In this document: positions 11,658 through 23,077 of the stretch, piece by piece
Numbering within the stretch: position 1 is the stretch's first letter
Layout of the letters: each line of letters begins with the position of its first letter
Source: Agroathelia rolfsii
Taxonomy: Eukaryota > Basidiomycota > Agaricomycetes > Amylocorticiales > Amylocorticiaceae
Assembly (NCBI GenBank): GCA_018343915.1
Contig: JABRWF010000008.1
Coordinates: 3,534,001 to 3,598,000, forward strand
Direction of reading: 5' to 3'
DNA length: 64,000 bases
The notes under the pieces: generated by a model
The model's input: only the letters and a program-made list of their open reading frames with translations
Databases searched by the model: none
What the model was told of the DNA's origin: nothing
Position numbers and translations under genes: made by a program

Positions 11658-12240
11658 CTATGAGGAGGGATCTGGCGTATTTACCTGGGGACGTGAGGTG
11701 TACAAGGGAGGAGACCCTGCAGCTTCATATGCTGGGAGTGCATCCTTGTCCCGATATATTTCATCCCCGTCCCTCTCAAGATCCCTGCCACTATCAAGCC
11801 TTCTGCCAGCCGTATCTAAGTTTGCACCCCGAATACGGCGATCTATGGGGGGTGAATGGCCTGATGGGAGTTGTGTCGTACGAGAAGTAATGTTAGGGGT
11901 AGCTTCGGACTGTGTACAAGAAGGTGAGGGCGCCCTGTGAGCTGTAAGTTTGAAGAAAGAGGTTATCGGTTGCCCATTTCGACGCAAATGATATGTCCTG
12001 ATCGAGGAGTAGCCATGAGTTTAGGTAAGGTCATACACTTGGGAAAATGAATCAAACCTCCAAGTAGCAAGTACAAAAATGAGGGAAACAGCGACAACAC
12101 CAAAGAGGCAGGCTAGCACTGCCTGGGAAATGTTACTGTGAATAGTTGTTTGGGTGGAAGATGAGCGCTAAGCACGGGGTGCACCTTGGAGATGTCTTCA
12201 GCACGAGAGGGAGTAGGAGACGCTGAGGAAGATGGAGAGG
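11658..12240 (-). CDS. Single-pass membrane protein with Ser/Pro-rich cytosolic tail (5' end uncertain)
   Basis: Two exons can be joined with confidence. The upstream one has a transmembrane helix (AVLACLFGVVAVSLIFVLATW). The intron from GTTTGA to ATCAG then joins W-R to TYHLRRNGQPI, a basic stop-transfer. The tail runs to DKDALPAYEAAG and ends NTPDPSS at 11658; LPAYE and PPLY resemble PY motifs bound by Rsp5-type ubiquitin ligases. The extracellular side before the helix is Ser/Thr-rich (SSSTQTTIHSNIS). The first exon is unresolved: several short introns are possible between 12150 and 12420, and the start given is an estimate. It is probably divergent from the uS19m gene. The function is unknown. 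Confidence 0.5.
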
Positions 12241-12465
12241 CTATGACACTGGACATGCAGACCAGTCGCAGAACGTGAACTTGGATTCTGAGAGGACGTG
12301 GTGCATCGACGTCAGAAGTCAAGAGGACGCGGGAGAGACATCTGCTCAAAAACGGCTTCCCGGCCCGCTCGGTGAACTCAGCGGCAGCATTAACCACTGC
12401 GCCATAGTCATTGCCTCCGGTCATTTCTCAATTCTCTGCGCTCTACTTACTACTAGCTACTCGGC

Positions 12466-12927
12466 ATGCGTCCTTCTCTTGCTTGTCTCAGTGGCAGGTC
12501 TGCCTGGAAAGGTCTCTTCTAAAACAATACTGGTCATTACTTTCTCTTGAAATTAACTGCCGTCTCCGTTGCATAGGCCCATTCTTTGTTCAGTTCCCCA
12601 ATCTGCGGGAGGCCCTGACGAATAACATTGCTATTGACACGCAAGCACGCTCATGTACCATTCTCCCAAACTTCGTTGGGTCTGTATCCCATACGCTCAT
12701 TCCATAAACTGCCGCTGACTGGGCCTGTACCCTATTCAGTATTCGGTTTAATGTACATAATGGAAAACAATATGTCCCTGTGGTTGTAACACAAGACATG
12801 GTTGGACACAAGCTGGGCGAATTTGCGCATACCAAGAAGAGGTTTACTTACAAGTGCGTCTCCATTTCGATGCTCAATTGCATGGTCCTAATCGCACTCG
12901 TTATCCAGGGCTACGAAGAACAAATAG
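12466..12927 (+). CDS. RSM19: Mitochondrial small-subunit ribosomal protein uS19m
   Basis: Structural protein of the mitoribosome 30S-like head. Four exons (12466-12511, 12577-12679, 12740-12853, 12909-12927) give 93 residues. The start is [19 protein letters not shown]. The family signature is complete: WKGPF near the N-terminus, [11 protein letters not shown], then [14 protein letters not shown] and [19 protein letters not shown], ending in KATKNK. The 19-nt last exon (joined AA-G GCT) replaces the read-through tail and gives the classic terminus. No long ORF spans it, and its start exon is only 46 nt. It is divergent from the membrane protein upstream. Very sure of identity and model. Confidence 0.93.
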
Positions 12928-13913
12928 ACGACTATTTAAATTACGCCCCTACGTTATATAATAAAAATAATGAAGACATTCGTTCACCGTTTGTAGGCAT
13001 GTCAGAACCTCCAGACGACTGAGTGAATATTTACAGGCTAGACTAATAACTGGCACGGAACGATGGGCCAAGTCTGGAGAAAAAGATATAAATTATTGCA
13101 GGATCAACTTTATGTACCGAAAAGGCATCCACGGCGCGCGTACTCTGCACGATGGAGCCTGCTCAAACACATGCATCCTGATTGTAAACTATTAGTAGGG
13201 TCGTCAGTTTATATTGGTACTACAGCGAGGACTTGTTCCACTGCTCCTTAGTCGGAGACAGTGTCAGCCAAAAGTCTATATTGTTTTATGGTGGCGTGCA
13301 AAATCAAAATAAAATAAACCCACCCCTCGTCGCGCGGTGGCTGCAAACCTCCTACCTCGGCGACTCGACAGGATGCTTGCACAATACACACGTAGATATA
13401 ACTAATATAACATATATGGTATTTATGCATGGGAATCTAGACAATTTTACATCTAGTTAATAAGGACCAAAACTCGGTAGCTGCTGATTAAAATAAACAG
13501 TATGCGAAAGACAGGGGTGCATCAAAGTTATTTGCGACATATCGATAGTAGTATGCTTTCTAAATCACATAAACGGTAAGATACAAAGATGATATGCAAT
13601 TTTTTCAGGATTTTCAGTCATTTAGATGGCAGGCAGGGCTTCTCGCAACCAAAAATTGACGATCGCTGTTTTATACCATACTACAAACTTTTATTCCTGC
13701 AACACCATCCGATAATAATCTTTGCCGCAAATTTGTCACATGTGTTAGCGTTACAGGGTGGTCGGCATTCGTGAGCGCTACTTTGCTCTGTCTCGTGATG
13801 TAACTCTCTGCTGCCCTCCCCCCCCCCCCCCCCCCAAATAATAATAATAAAATAAAACTACTGTAGAAGATTCTACACAAGTTCAATTATCAAAAAGAAA
13901 AGAAAAAAAGAAA
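12928..13913. other. Intergenic, low complexity
   Basis: No gene is supported here. The stretch is AT-rich with scattered short open frames that show no family likeness. It ends in an 18-nt poly-C run and an AT-rich stretch just 3' of the tRNA-Pro gene, whose A-rich (plus strand) flank at 13890-13913 gives a T-run terminator for RNA polymerase III on the minus strand. Confidence 0.4.
13818..13835. repeat. Poly-C homopolymer (18 nt)
   Basis: Uninterrupted run of cytosines followed by an AAT repeat. It may be length-variable or a sequencing weak spot. Confidence 0.9.
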
Positions 13914-14013
13914 GGGTCGCGCCGGGATTCGAACCCGGGGTCCCTTGCAATGCTTACGCAAGCTGACCTGCGTAATCCCAAAGCAAGTATCTTACCACTA
14001 GACCACGCAACCG
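13914..14013 (-). tRNA. tRNA-Pro (anticodon TGG) with intron
   Basis: The acceptor stem GGTTGCG pairs with CGCGACC (one T-G wobble), with a C discriminator. The A box is TGGTCTAGTGG and the B box GGTTCGAATCC. The anticodon arm is CTTGC-TTTGGG...GCAAG, with anticodon TGG. The gene is 100 nt, leaving an intron of about 27 nt after position 37; the intron itself has complementary ends (TTACGC and GCGTAA), so it can fold into its own hairpin. CCA is not encoded, as expected. Confidence 0.93.
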
Positions 14014-14219
14014 TTGGAAGATAGGTATTATCTATAGTATATGTAGCAGCTTTAACCCCACTGCCTCGCGCGACCCACGTTGAAGGACATGAGCCGGCGT
14101 TGTTGGCGGCGATGCTTGGCTTGGTTCTGACTGACTCGCTTGTGCTGTGCAGAGACTTGGGTTCGGTTGTATATATGCCTGAGCCTGCACGCTGGGATCC
14201 TTGACATAATAATCTCATC

Positions 14220-16096
14220 ATGGCTGTCTCGTCCAGTTCTAGTTCTGCTGGTACCAGTGGTAGCACCATGGTCGATACCCATGCGGGGGACAATGCCGTC
14301 ATATTAACGCCTGCTGTTACTGCTGCTGCTGCTGCCAGTGATCCTGCAGCTGCAAGTGCCCCTGTCGTCTCTGCAGGCCTGCTAGTATCCGTGCAGCCTG
14401 ATCCTGTGGTGAGTGTATCCTACCCCGGGAGTAATTTGCTTATGCTGACCATGATCATGTGGTAATAGCCTGAACATACTTCAGCCTGCTACAAGGCCCT
14501 GACGACCCCCGAGGTCATCGAGAGCATCTTTTCCCAACTTGGAGACCCAATTTCTGACCCAGAGATTGCTCGTACCCTTGCGCGCTGTACACAATGCTGC
14601 CGTGCATTCCTAGAGCCTGCAATCGATATGTTGTGGGCTACAATGGACTCCATTCATCCATTCATAGCACTGGTACCTTCCATATCCAAATCTGACGACG
14701 CATATGTAAGTGTTATCGTCAGTTATAATGAAGCAGCTACGCATTCGTTTACCTCTCTTAGTATGCCCTTGGACGAGTGGACCCAAGCACCATGAAACGC
14801 TTCCGTTATTATGCTAAGCGGCTCCGAACCTTCATCGAAGGGGAATCATCATACGAGTACCATATCTCCGTCACCATGCGCCTCCTCGAGTCGCGATCTG
14901 CTTCCTCTTTGGAGCCACCACTGTTCCCCTCATTGAGGTCTATGACATGGTCGTCCACTAGGCCCGAGCTACTGCTCTTCATGTCTTCCGATCTCGAAGC
15001 TCTCCATATCAACTGCTCTTCCGGCTCTGGTGGCAGCCATGCGCTCGTCTTTCTCCATGGTCTCGTAGACCAATCACGCCGACTGTCTACTCTATCCATC
15101 TCCGAGCTTATCCCCCGCAAGAGTCTGGAACTGCTGTTTAAATTCCATGGCTTAAGAACACTCAACATTTCAGACGCCACTGTCCTCTCCATTGAAAAGG
15201 GAGACCTTGGATCCCTCTCTCAACTCAAAGAATTGACCGAACTACACATCAGCCTGGATGCTTTCAGTGGTGACCTCAATGCCCACCCACATACACTGAG
15301 TTTTGCACCCAACCTCCAGACTCTTGAACTCAGTGGCCCCTTGTCCGTCCTGTCCTCGATGATCCAGACGGTGCCTTCCACATGCGAACTGCATACCGTG
15401 AAACTCTCCCTCACGGAGGCGCACGAGGTCACACTGACAGAATACAAGGAATGGCTTCGCGCCCTGAATACACTCCTTGACCTGCTCAGCACCTCCTTCG
15501 AGTCGACACTGCGCCATCTGACCGTCTTCGATAACCGCTCGCGCGCGCATGACATGGGCTCTGAGTTCAATGATGACGCTATGCACGTCTTTGCGTGCCT
15601 CCTCTCCCTCCCCCACCTCGCCCACCTCGAGCTAACAATCGCAGGCCGTATCTCGCTCTCCAACGACGACCTGGAGCGCATGGCCTCCGCCTGGCCCGAG
15701 CTACGCACGCTCCGGCTTTCTTGGGACACAGGTAACCAGCGCCCAAACCTGAGCTCGCTTCAGGTGTTCGCGCGCCACTGCCCCAAGCTGCGTCATCTCG
15801 AGTACGCACTCGAAACGCGCAACCTCCCGGCCGAGCTCGGCGACGACGTCGTGAGCGTGCACCCGCTCGAGATCTTTGGCGTCCTCTGGAGCAGCGCCGA
15901 CAGCGACCTGCACGCCACTGCGCGGCACCTCGATCTGCTCTTCCCCCAGCTGAAAGAGATCCCGTACCGCAGCGACAGCGACTGGGGCAGAATCCAGGGC
16001 ATGCTCCTTTCGTTCCAGAAGATCAGGCGCGATCATGACAGGCGTCGTCTTGTCGCTTTCGGGCCCGGACAAGTGTACCATACTACTCAATCATAA
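14220..16096 (+). CDS. F-box-like leucine-rich repeat protein
   Basis: Three exons (14220-14408, 14469-14705, 14762-16096) give 586 residues with all introns in phase 0. The N-terminus is low-complexity (Ser, then poly-Ala). Exon 2 holds the F-box-like segment (TTPEVIESIFSQLGDP to TQCCRAFLEPAIDMLW). The rest is a run of irregular LRRs (for example LRTLNISDATVLS, LQTLELSGPLSVL, LAHLELTIAGRIS, LRTLRLSWDTG). This is the common Agaricomycete architecture in which an F-box recruits SCF ubiquitin ligase and LRRs pick the target; such genes are heavily expanded in these fungi. The target is unknown. The first intron ends at AATAG, not at the later CTTCAG, which would lead to a stop. Confidence 0.8.
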
Positions 16097-16487
16097 AGTC
16101 TGATTATGCCAATTTTTTTTTTGATGTTTCAATTTTCCCTTGTTCACTCTTGTATTATACACATAGCCTCTCTCTCTCTCTCTCCCCCCCAACTCACTTG
16201 TTTTCGCAGCCAACCTGTAAAATCAGAAGTGCCAATGTATACTCAAATTACTGTCTATTAGATATACTACGTGTCCGGAACCATGCCAAAAGTCCTTGAT
16301 ATCAAGACAAATGTGTAAAGGGCGGGTAAGAAGATTTAGAAAATGACAGGGAGAAATGTTCTTTTGGTCTGTTGTCCATCCAGAAAAGAGAAAAGGAAAG
16401 CAGGTAGTACGAAGAAGAAAGAAGAGAGACAAGAGAGAATGGGTGAAATGGTACCATTTGTACTATATTGTGCAAGAACTACAGAAT
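16097..16487. other. Convergent 3' region with CT repeat
   Basis: Lies between the stop codons of the LRR gene and the chitin synthase. It holds a (CT)n tract followed by eight C at about 16168-16190. No gene. Confidence 0.5.
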
Positions 16488-19400
16488 TTATGCTCGGTTC
16501 ATCAGAGCCCTGTCGATAGCATTATTGATGGTCGTCTTGCGGGTTTGGAGATCGATGCCGAACTGCTGCTCAAGCTGGTTTCGCACTCCCCTCTTGGTAA
16601 CAGTGTTCAGATCAGCAGTTCGCAACAAGTTATCAACTGCGACCTCGAGCTCGTGGTCGCTTGGCCCAGAGCCAATACCACCAAATTCGTCGGGACTGCC
16701 GGTCGTAGGAATAGGCATGTCAAGGTAGTTCGTTACTGGCCGTGATGGAGCAGGTTGATAGATCGACTGAGGGGTAGGCTGATAAAGCACATCACTCATT
16801 GCCCTCAATTGCGGTGTATTACGACCGGAGTAGTAGGCAGGCGATGGCATGCCCATCTGAGACGGCGAAGGAGAGTACGCGCGAGGTTCGTAGTATGTCT
16901 CGCGGCCGTAGATTGAGGCCGTCCTCGACTCGGCATAGTTGTCTACCTTAACAGGGGGAACCCAAGACCCAATGCTGTGATTTGATTCCTTATCCCACAG
17001 TTCATTTTCCTAAAAAGTGCATAAATATATATATCAGTCAAATACCATCGTCAAGTAAACACATGACATACGTAATCGTTCCAGGTCTTGAGAGGAATGA
17101 CCTTTGGATCGAATTTACCTTCATCCTAAAGATTGACGTTAAGCTCAAGTACTTATTGCGACACGATGAAACGATACTCACATGGACAATGAGTTTCTTT
17201 CCGGATTCACCAAGGACCACACGAGTTTGACCCCATGAGAAATCGTCCATCTTCCAGAATGAGTAGATGGGAAGGAGGAACGAGAAGAGGGGGATGGCAA
17301 GGATGTAGAAGATCATCCAGCCAACCATGTCCCATTTGCGACGGAAGATGAACACTAAAGCCTGTAAACCATAGATGGCAGCAATCATGATCAAAGAGAG
17401 CGTAGGGATAGCTTTGTGCTCTGCAGCAACACGATAGACCAGGTAAACAAGCTACTTGGGGTTAGTATTCAGTTTAAGAAGAGAAAAGCATTGCCTACTC
17501 ACGTAAGCAACTGTAACCGGCGAGGTAAGGGTCGAAAGCAAATCAATCATAACAACGAAGCGCATGGAGAAACAGCAGAAGCCACAAAGCTGGTCGAGGA
17601 AAATAAGTTCGCCAAGATTGTGAACTGTCGAGTTGATCCAACGACGTCGTTGAGAGAGCAAGACGTTGAAATCGTCGGGAGCAACAGTGTACGCATGGGC
17701 ATCGCGAACGAACTGAGTCTTGAACAACGGGAAGTGTTTCAGTAAAAGTGTCGTAAGATAACGATCTTCACCGAGATGCAAGAGATTTTTCATGTGCAGG
17801 GTATCGACCCGATTCTCCGAGTAATCATGGATCATCTGGTTCGAAATGAGCAATGGCTTATGTGTGTCTGGTGTTCGAAGGCGGTAGAGCGTGAAACAAC
17901 CGGGAAGACAGGTGACGGAACCGAATAAACTCTCGAAAGCCTTTGCCATATGATGGGAGATGAAGTACTCGTAGACCTGGATTAAATCAGTCGAGTAGTA
18001 GGTCATGAAGACGCCTGCAGACACGAACCTGCATCATCGTGACGATAGACTGTTTGGCATTAGCAAGCTCTGTTTCTCCACAGACACCCAACAATTTCTT
18101 GTCGTGAATCATACTGGAATAATTTATAAGCAACACCACGCAATTCCACAACCGAAGGGTACTCACGCAGAAATGAGGCGATTGACCGAGAGCGGATGCA
18201 CAGTCGTATCGGCATCAACCATGAAAATATATTCGTAAAATGATGGATTGACACCAATAACGTTCTTGATTTGATGGTACATTTCCAATTCGAGAGGGTT
18301 CATCGGCGAATTGAAATGGACCTAGCAAAGGTTGAGCAAACAATGCTGGAATTTTTGCGAATGGAATTGTAACATACCTTGTTCAAGAAATGCATGACAA
18401 CCATCTGAGAATCACGTTTTCCACGATTGCCTGGCCTGGATCGCTCCGTCGGTTTACCAACTTTGACCACGACCAAGTATGGGACGACATGGCCAGAAAT
18501 CTCGTACAATCCAGAGTACACCTTGCCCATGTTGTGCTGTTTGGCGCCTTCACCGAGAGACACGAAGCTCAGAGGTTCGGAATCGTTGTTAGGATCATGG
18601 CCAAGGATGTCAAGAACGATTCGAGGCGTAGGGCGATCGTTGCCTGAACCGACGATCATACCGTCACAAATGATCATTAATAATTTGCGTTTATCGTCGT
18701 ATTTCATTTGCGCAAGTGAGTCGATCGTGCGGCGCAAAGACTTGTCGTCCTCCGTATAACATGGGACCTGGCAGATGACAAACTTATCGTGGTCTTCCGG
18801 CGCGCGAGCACTGCCAATGTTGATAGAGGCAATGAACTTGAAACCAATAACGGAAACCATCATGATCGATAAGACAAGCAAGATGTCTTCCGAAAATTGG
18901 CATTGCACGGAGTTACGGTTATCAACTTTTCCGATGGTGAAGAGGTTGCGCAGGCAAGTCTTCTGCCACTCCAGTACGTTGCTGTCGATGTTGAGATTGT
19001 TCAGAGTCTTCGTAATATCCTCGCCAGAGTGATACTTGAAGAGATCGAGCACGGAACTATCGATGAAGTGATATTCGTTGTCTGGGATCGAAGGTGCCTG
19101 CTGGCCATATGGAGCCCGAACAGCGGGTCCATTGCTGATGTACGATGTCAAGTCGTAAATAAGACCGTTGTAGATAGCAATGGAGTTCGAAGCGGCCATA
19201 TTCTTTATTTCGTTGGGGGTATAACCCATGAAACCAACACGATTATTCCATCGCATAATGGTCATACTTTCAAAATACCAATCCGGACGAGAGTCGTTGG
19301 TGAATGCGCGGAAATCGTGATACTGAGCATTCGTATCTGTGTCATTGCTGGAGTCCAGGATCACATAGGGGCTAACGGTGCCAGTTATTCCATTGCAAAG

Positions 19401-22400
19401 CGCGCTGACCTAAATTATAAATGTTATCATGCAGAATCACGAGAGAGAAGCGATTGAAAGACATGCCTGGACTGGGAAGATCTTGTCCGATGACGTGCCG
19501 CCGTATGCCAGAACCGACTTGGAAGGCACCACACCAACTGTACGCAGATGTGTTGCGGCGATTTCGGTCAAGTCAAAGACCTCGCCCCGGATAGATGTAT
19601 AAACGTTATTGGGATTCAATTTGTAGGAGTGAGAGGCCAGCTCAGTGGTGCTGAAGACGTGCTCCGTGGGACAGATGAGAGGACCAAGGACCGCGATGAC
19701 AAAAACCGCGCATCCACAGATAAACCAGATAATGATGTTCAAAGCCAGCTTTTCTCTCCAAGCCTGACGAACATCCATTCGCTTCATCCTACCGAACCAG
19801 GTCAAGAAGTGTGTGGGTACCCAAAACGTGAGAAGCCAAACAAAGGCCACCCAGCGACGACGAGCCGAACTTTCCTTTACAACTTCTGCTGTTTCGCCAT
19901 CTTGGATTTCACCAGGAAGAGCCTCCTTGTCGAGGGGGGCGGTAACATCGGCATTGTGGAACATGTTTCGGGAGGGTGCGTACGATTCCGTCCCACCGAA
20001 TTGGGAAACAGCGTCATCGCGGTTACTTGTCAAAGCACTGTGTACATCGAAGTCTCTGCTATGGAAGCTCTTGCGTTCGTCGTCATCATCGTATCCATCA
20101 TTGCGTTGATGGGAGGCATTGGCAACCAAAGGAAGCGCCTGCGTAGACGTAGACCATGGATCTCCATACCCATCTGTGTCTCCGTATGGACTAGTGGGGT
20201 CCTCAGGATTAGCATACGGCGCATATGGATCCGAGAGGTTGCGAGGATCAAGGCCGGCTTGGGCTTCTGCTTCACGAATACGATTCCTCTTCTGTTCCTC
20301 AGCATCTTTTGATCGTATCTGATCCTCTAGAGCTCGGAAAGCTCGTTGAGACAGGAAGACCTGAGCCATATATGTCAGTAAGAATAATCAATATTAAGAG
20401 GCGATCATCACACCTTTTCTGCTCCAATGACTATATCTCTTTCCTCCAAACCGAAGTGATTCCTGGAACCCTCGATGAGCTCCATCTCGCTTCCAGTTAG
20501 GCCCATCATGGTGAGTGGCTCATGATATCGCTCAGTAAACTCGGCTGGCGTCATCCGAACCTCGAAAACATTGACACACCGCCTGGCTACCTCCGTCAGT
20601 CCAGCACTTCTGACCTGGCCCTTGACGCTGCGACCCTCCAACTGGTTGGGCATCTGAGAGTCATTTGGATTCACGCAGAAGACAAACCACGGCTGGGCCT
20701 CATCGAGCGTTTCAAACAACGTGTCGAGGGCCGCGCGGAACTCGCCGGCCACCCCAGGCGTAACACCGGTTGCGGGAAGATCGTCATCGGGCTCCTCTTC
20801 GATGCCTTCCTTGACGGCGGGGAGGCGCCTGATGGTGTTTTTACGGCGAGTGGAAGGAGCGCGCATGGGCTTAACAGGCTGTTGAGCCGCGACGATGGTC
20901 TCTTCGTTACGAGGATGCGCCTGCGTGGCAATAGCTTTTGCAGAAAAGAGTCCCTTGACGAACGGATTGTTGGAACCTTCGGCGCCGGCCGCTGGCATCT
21001 CGCCCTTGCCAGGAATTGCACCACGAAGGAGTGAAACGAAATCAGGAGAGAGTGCGTCGAGGTTGCGGTCCAGGAAGCCTTCCGCCGAGTAGGTAACCGG
21101 GCCATTGAAATGGCTAACGGTAAAGGTAGGATACCCAGAGCGATCCATCCCACCTGCCTTAAAGCTGGAATGGTTACCCCATCGTTTCGCGAATGCTTCC
21201 ACCATCGTAATGTCGGTCTTCCTGGGCTGCTTCCTGGACTGATCATCCATGATGTGGATAAGACCACCTGGCTTGTTTTGCAGGAGACGAACACATTCGG
21301 AGTTATCAAAGTATGGCACTTGCGGGACGAAACGTGAAATGCCCTCAGCATTGTACTCCTCAACGTGTGACTCGAAAAGGCGGCGCTGAATCCAGTTCTG
21401 AAGTCGCTCGTTGGCAAAGTTGATACAGAACTGATCAAGAGAGTTGGGTCGTGAGCTAAGATTCTGGGGGCCAGGGAGATCAAAGAGGCCGATGAACGTG
21501 TCGAAGTCATCGCGACAAAGGCGCTGATTAATGTGCTCGTTAAGCCAGGCGAAGAGGAGGGAGTAGAGAGTTTTGGCAAGATCGTCGCGGTTGTCAGATG
21601 CTCCGTCAGGGTCAAGGAAGACAGTACAAAGCTCTTTCTTGATCAGCTTTGTCTTGTAGGACAGAACTGACTCGAGCGAAGTAGGAGAAACACCCAGGAA
21701 CTCAGCGACAATAGTGAGTATGTCGACATTGCGAACAACGGCGGCATCTTCGTTCCTATGTTTGTCTATCGTGAACTCTAAGTTACCAAGGTGGAGGATG
21801 GCAGCGACGAGCTGACATGTCTGAGCGACATGCCTCTTCGAGAGACCAATAGCCTTGAGGGCGCCTTTGAGGCTCTCGAATCGATTAGCATCCTCGGCGG
21901 TACGAGCAGGGTCTGCGGCTCGTTGTCCGAGGTAGCGATAATGGGCCTTCTCCGTGAGATGCATATGTTCACGCTCTGCCGGCGCCGCGCCTGCAAGAAG
22001 GTAGTAGAAGATATGGAAGTTCCTCTCTCCTGACGGAGGTGCGCAAACGCGATTGCGCTCCAGATAGTAGTCAAGTGTCTTGACACCACAAAGCCTTCCA
22101 CGATCGGTGAATTGCAGCTCGGTATATTTGCCAAAGCGCGAAGCATTTGGGTTGAAGAGGGTCCTAGCATTTCCAAACGTCTCGAGTACGAATTCGGATG
22201 CAGGGACTTGCGAGGCGAGTTTTGCTCCCTTCTTGCCGGGGTTGGATACGCTCAGTTCCAACAATGACTTGATTGATAATCTGCGGTTCTCTGACTTGCC
22301 ACTGCCCGTCTCGCCGCTGCAAACAAGAAATAGAACAGATATCAGAGTTATGTATTTCTATGAGAATACTAAAATAGTTCAACCTAAAGATGACCGCCTG

Positions 22401-22730
22401 ATCTTGTCCTGTCCTACGCATATGATAGTAGGCAGAATTGATTAACTGGAAGATGTGGGGAGACAGCTTTCGTTCGATAGCATCGCCATCGGTGTTTCTG
22501 TACTCGGCTGCGTATTGCTGGAGAACCGAGTCCGAAGAGCTATGAACGTATTTGTGAGGATTGAGCGCGACAATGGCGGATGTTCCAACGGCAGTGTATA
22601 TAGTATCGTTCATGAACCGTTCGCGAAGGCATGCGACAATAATGTCGTCGGAAACAGGTGAGAGAGTCGAGAGGTCCTGCACGGCCTCAGGCCGTTGGCC
22701 TGTTGCAGGCGCCATCGACTGGCGATTCAT
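16488..22730 (-). CDS. Class V-type chitin synthase with N-terminal myosin motor-like domain
   Basis: Plasma-membrane or vesicle enzyme that polymerises UDP-GlcNAc into chitin at growing tips. About 1,900 residues in many exons. It starts [11 protein letters not shown]. The myosin head has an intact P-loop ([14 protein letters not shown], spliced near 22320), then [15 protein letters not shown] and a relay-like [19 protein letters not shown] cytochrome b5-like segment ([21 protein letters not shown]) follows the first membrane helices. The chitin synthase core shows [64 protein letters not shown] and QRRRWINST, so every catalytic motif is present. C-terminal membrane helices precede a DEK-type helical domain ([20 protein letters not shown]) that ends ALMNRA. 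Orthologues of this architecture matter for polar growth and virulence in several fungi. Confidence 0.96.
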
Positions 22731-23077
22731 AACTTGATAGGCTCGAGTCTAGCTAGATGAGTAGGATAGGAGGAATATTAAGTAAAGAGAGCAGAGGTGA
22801 GAGTAAGGTAAGAGAGAGGAAGGGCCGTCGCCGTCGTCGTCGTCGTGGTCTGCCTTCGCCAGAGGCCGTGACAGAAAAGGGCAGGAAACACCTAGTGGAA
22901 CGCGTGACTTATCACGCATAACGCTTATCTCAGCTGCTACTACTTCCGGACGGCAGTGCCTAACAGACGCGGGACCCAATGCCCGTCGGTAGTAACGATG
23001 CTTGAAATAAAAGGTAATGGGCTTCCATTTATATGGAGTAGAATATCAGTACGAGGATTATACATGTAGTACATTGA
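22731..23077. other. Chitin synthase 5' region
   Basis: Upstream of the chitin synthase and downstream of PTPA. It has a repeated CGTCGTCGTCGT tract at about 22826-22847, no RTCACGTG and no gene. Confidence 0.4.

Noticed and set aside
13883..14302. 139-codon minus-strand ORF
   Set aside because: Runs through the tRNA-Pro gene and has no conserved protein feature.
19548..20312. 254-codon plus-strand ORF
   Set aside because: Lies wholly antisense to chitin synthase exons with conserved motifs and has no family likeness.
20671..21615. 314-codon minus-strand ORF
   Set aside because: Same strand but wrong frame inside the chitin synthase myosin head.
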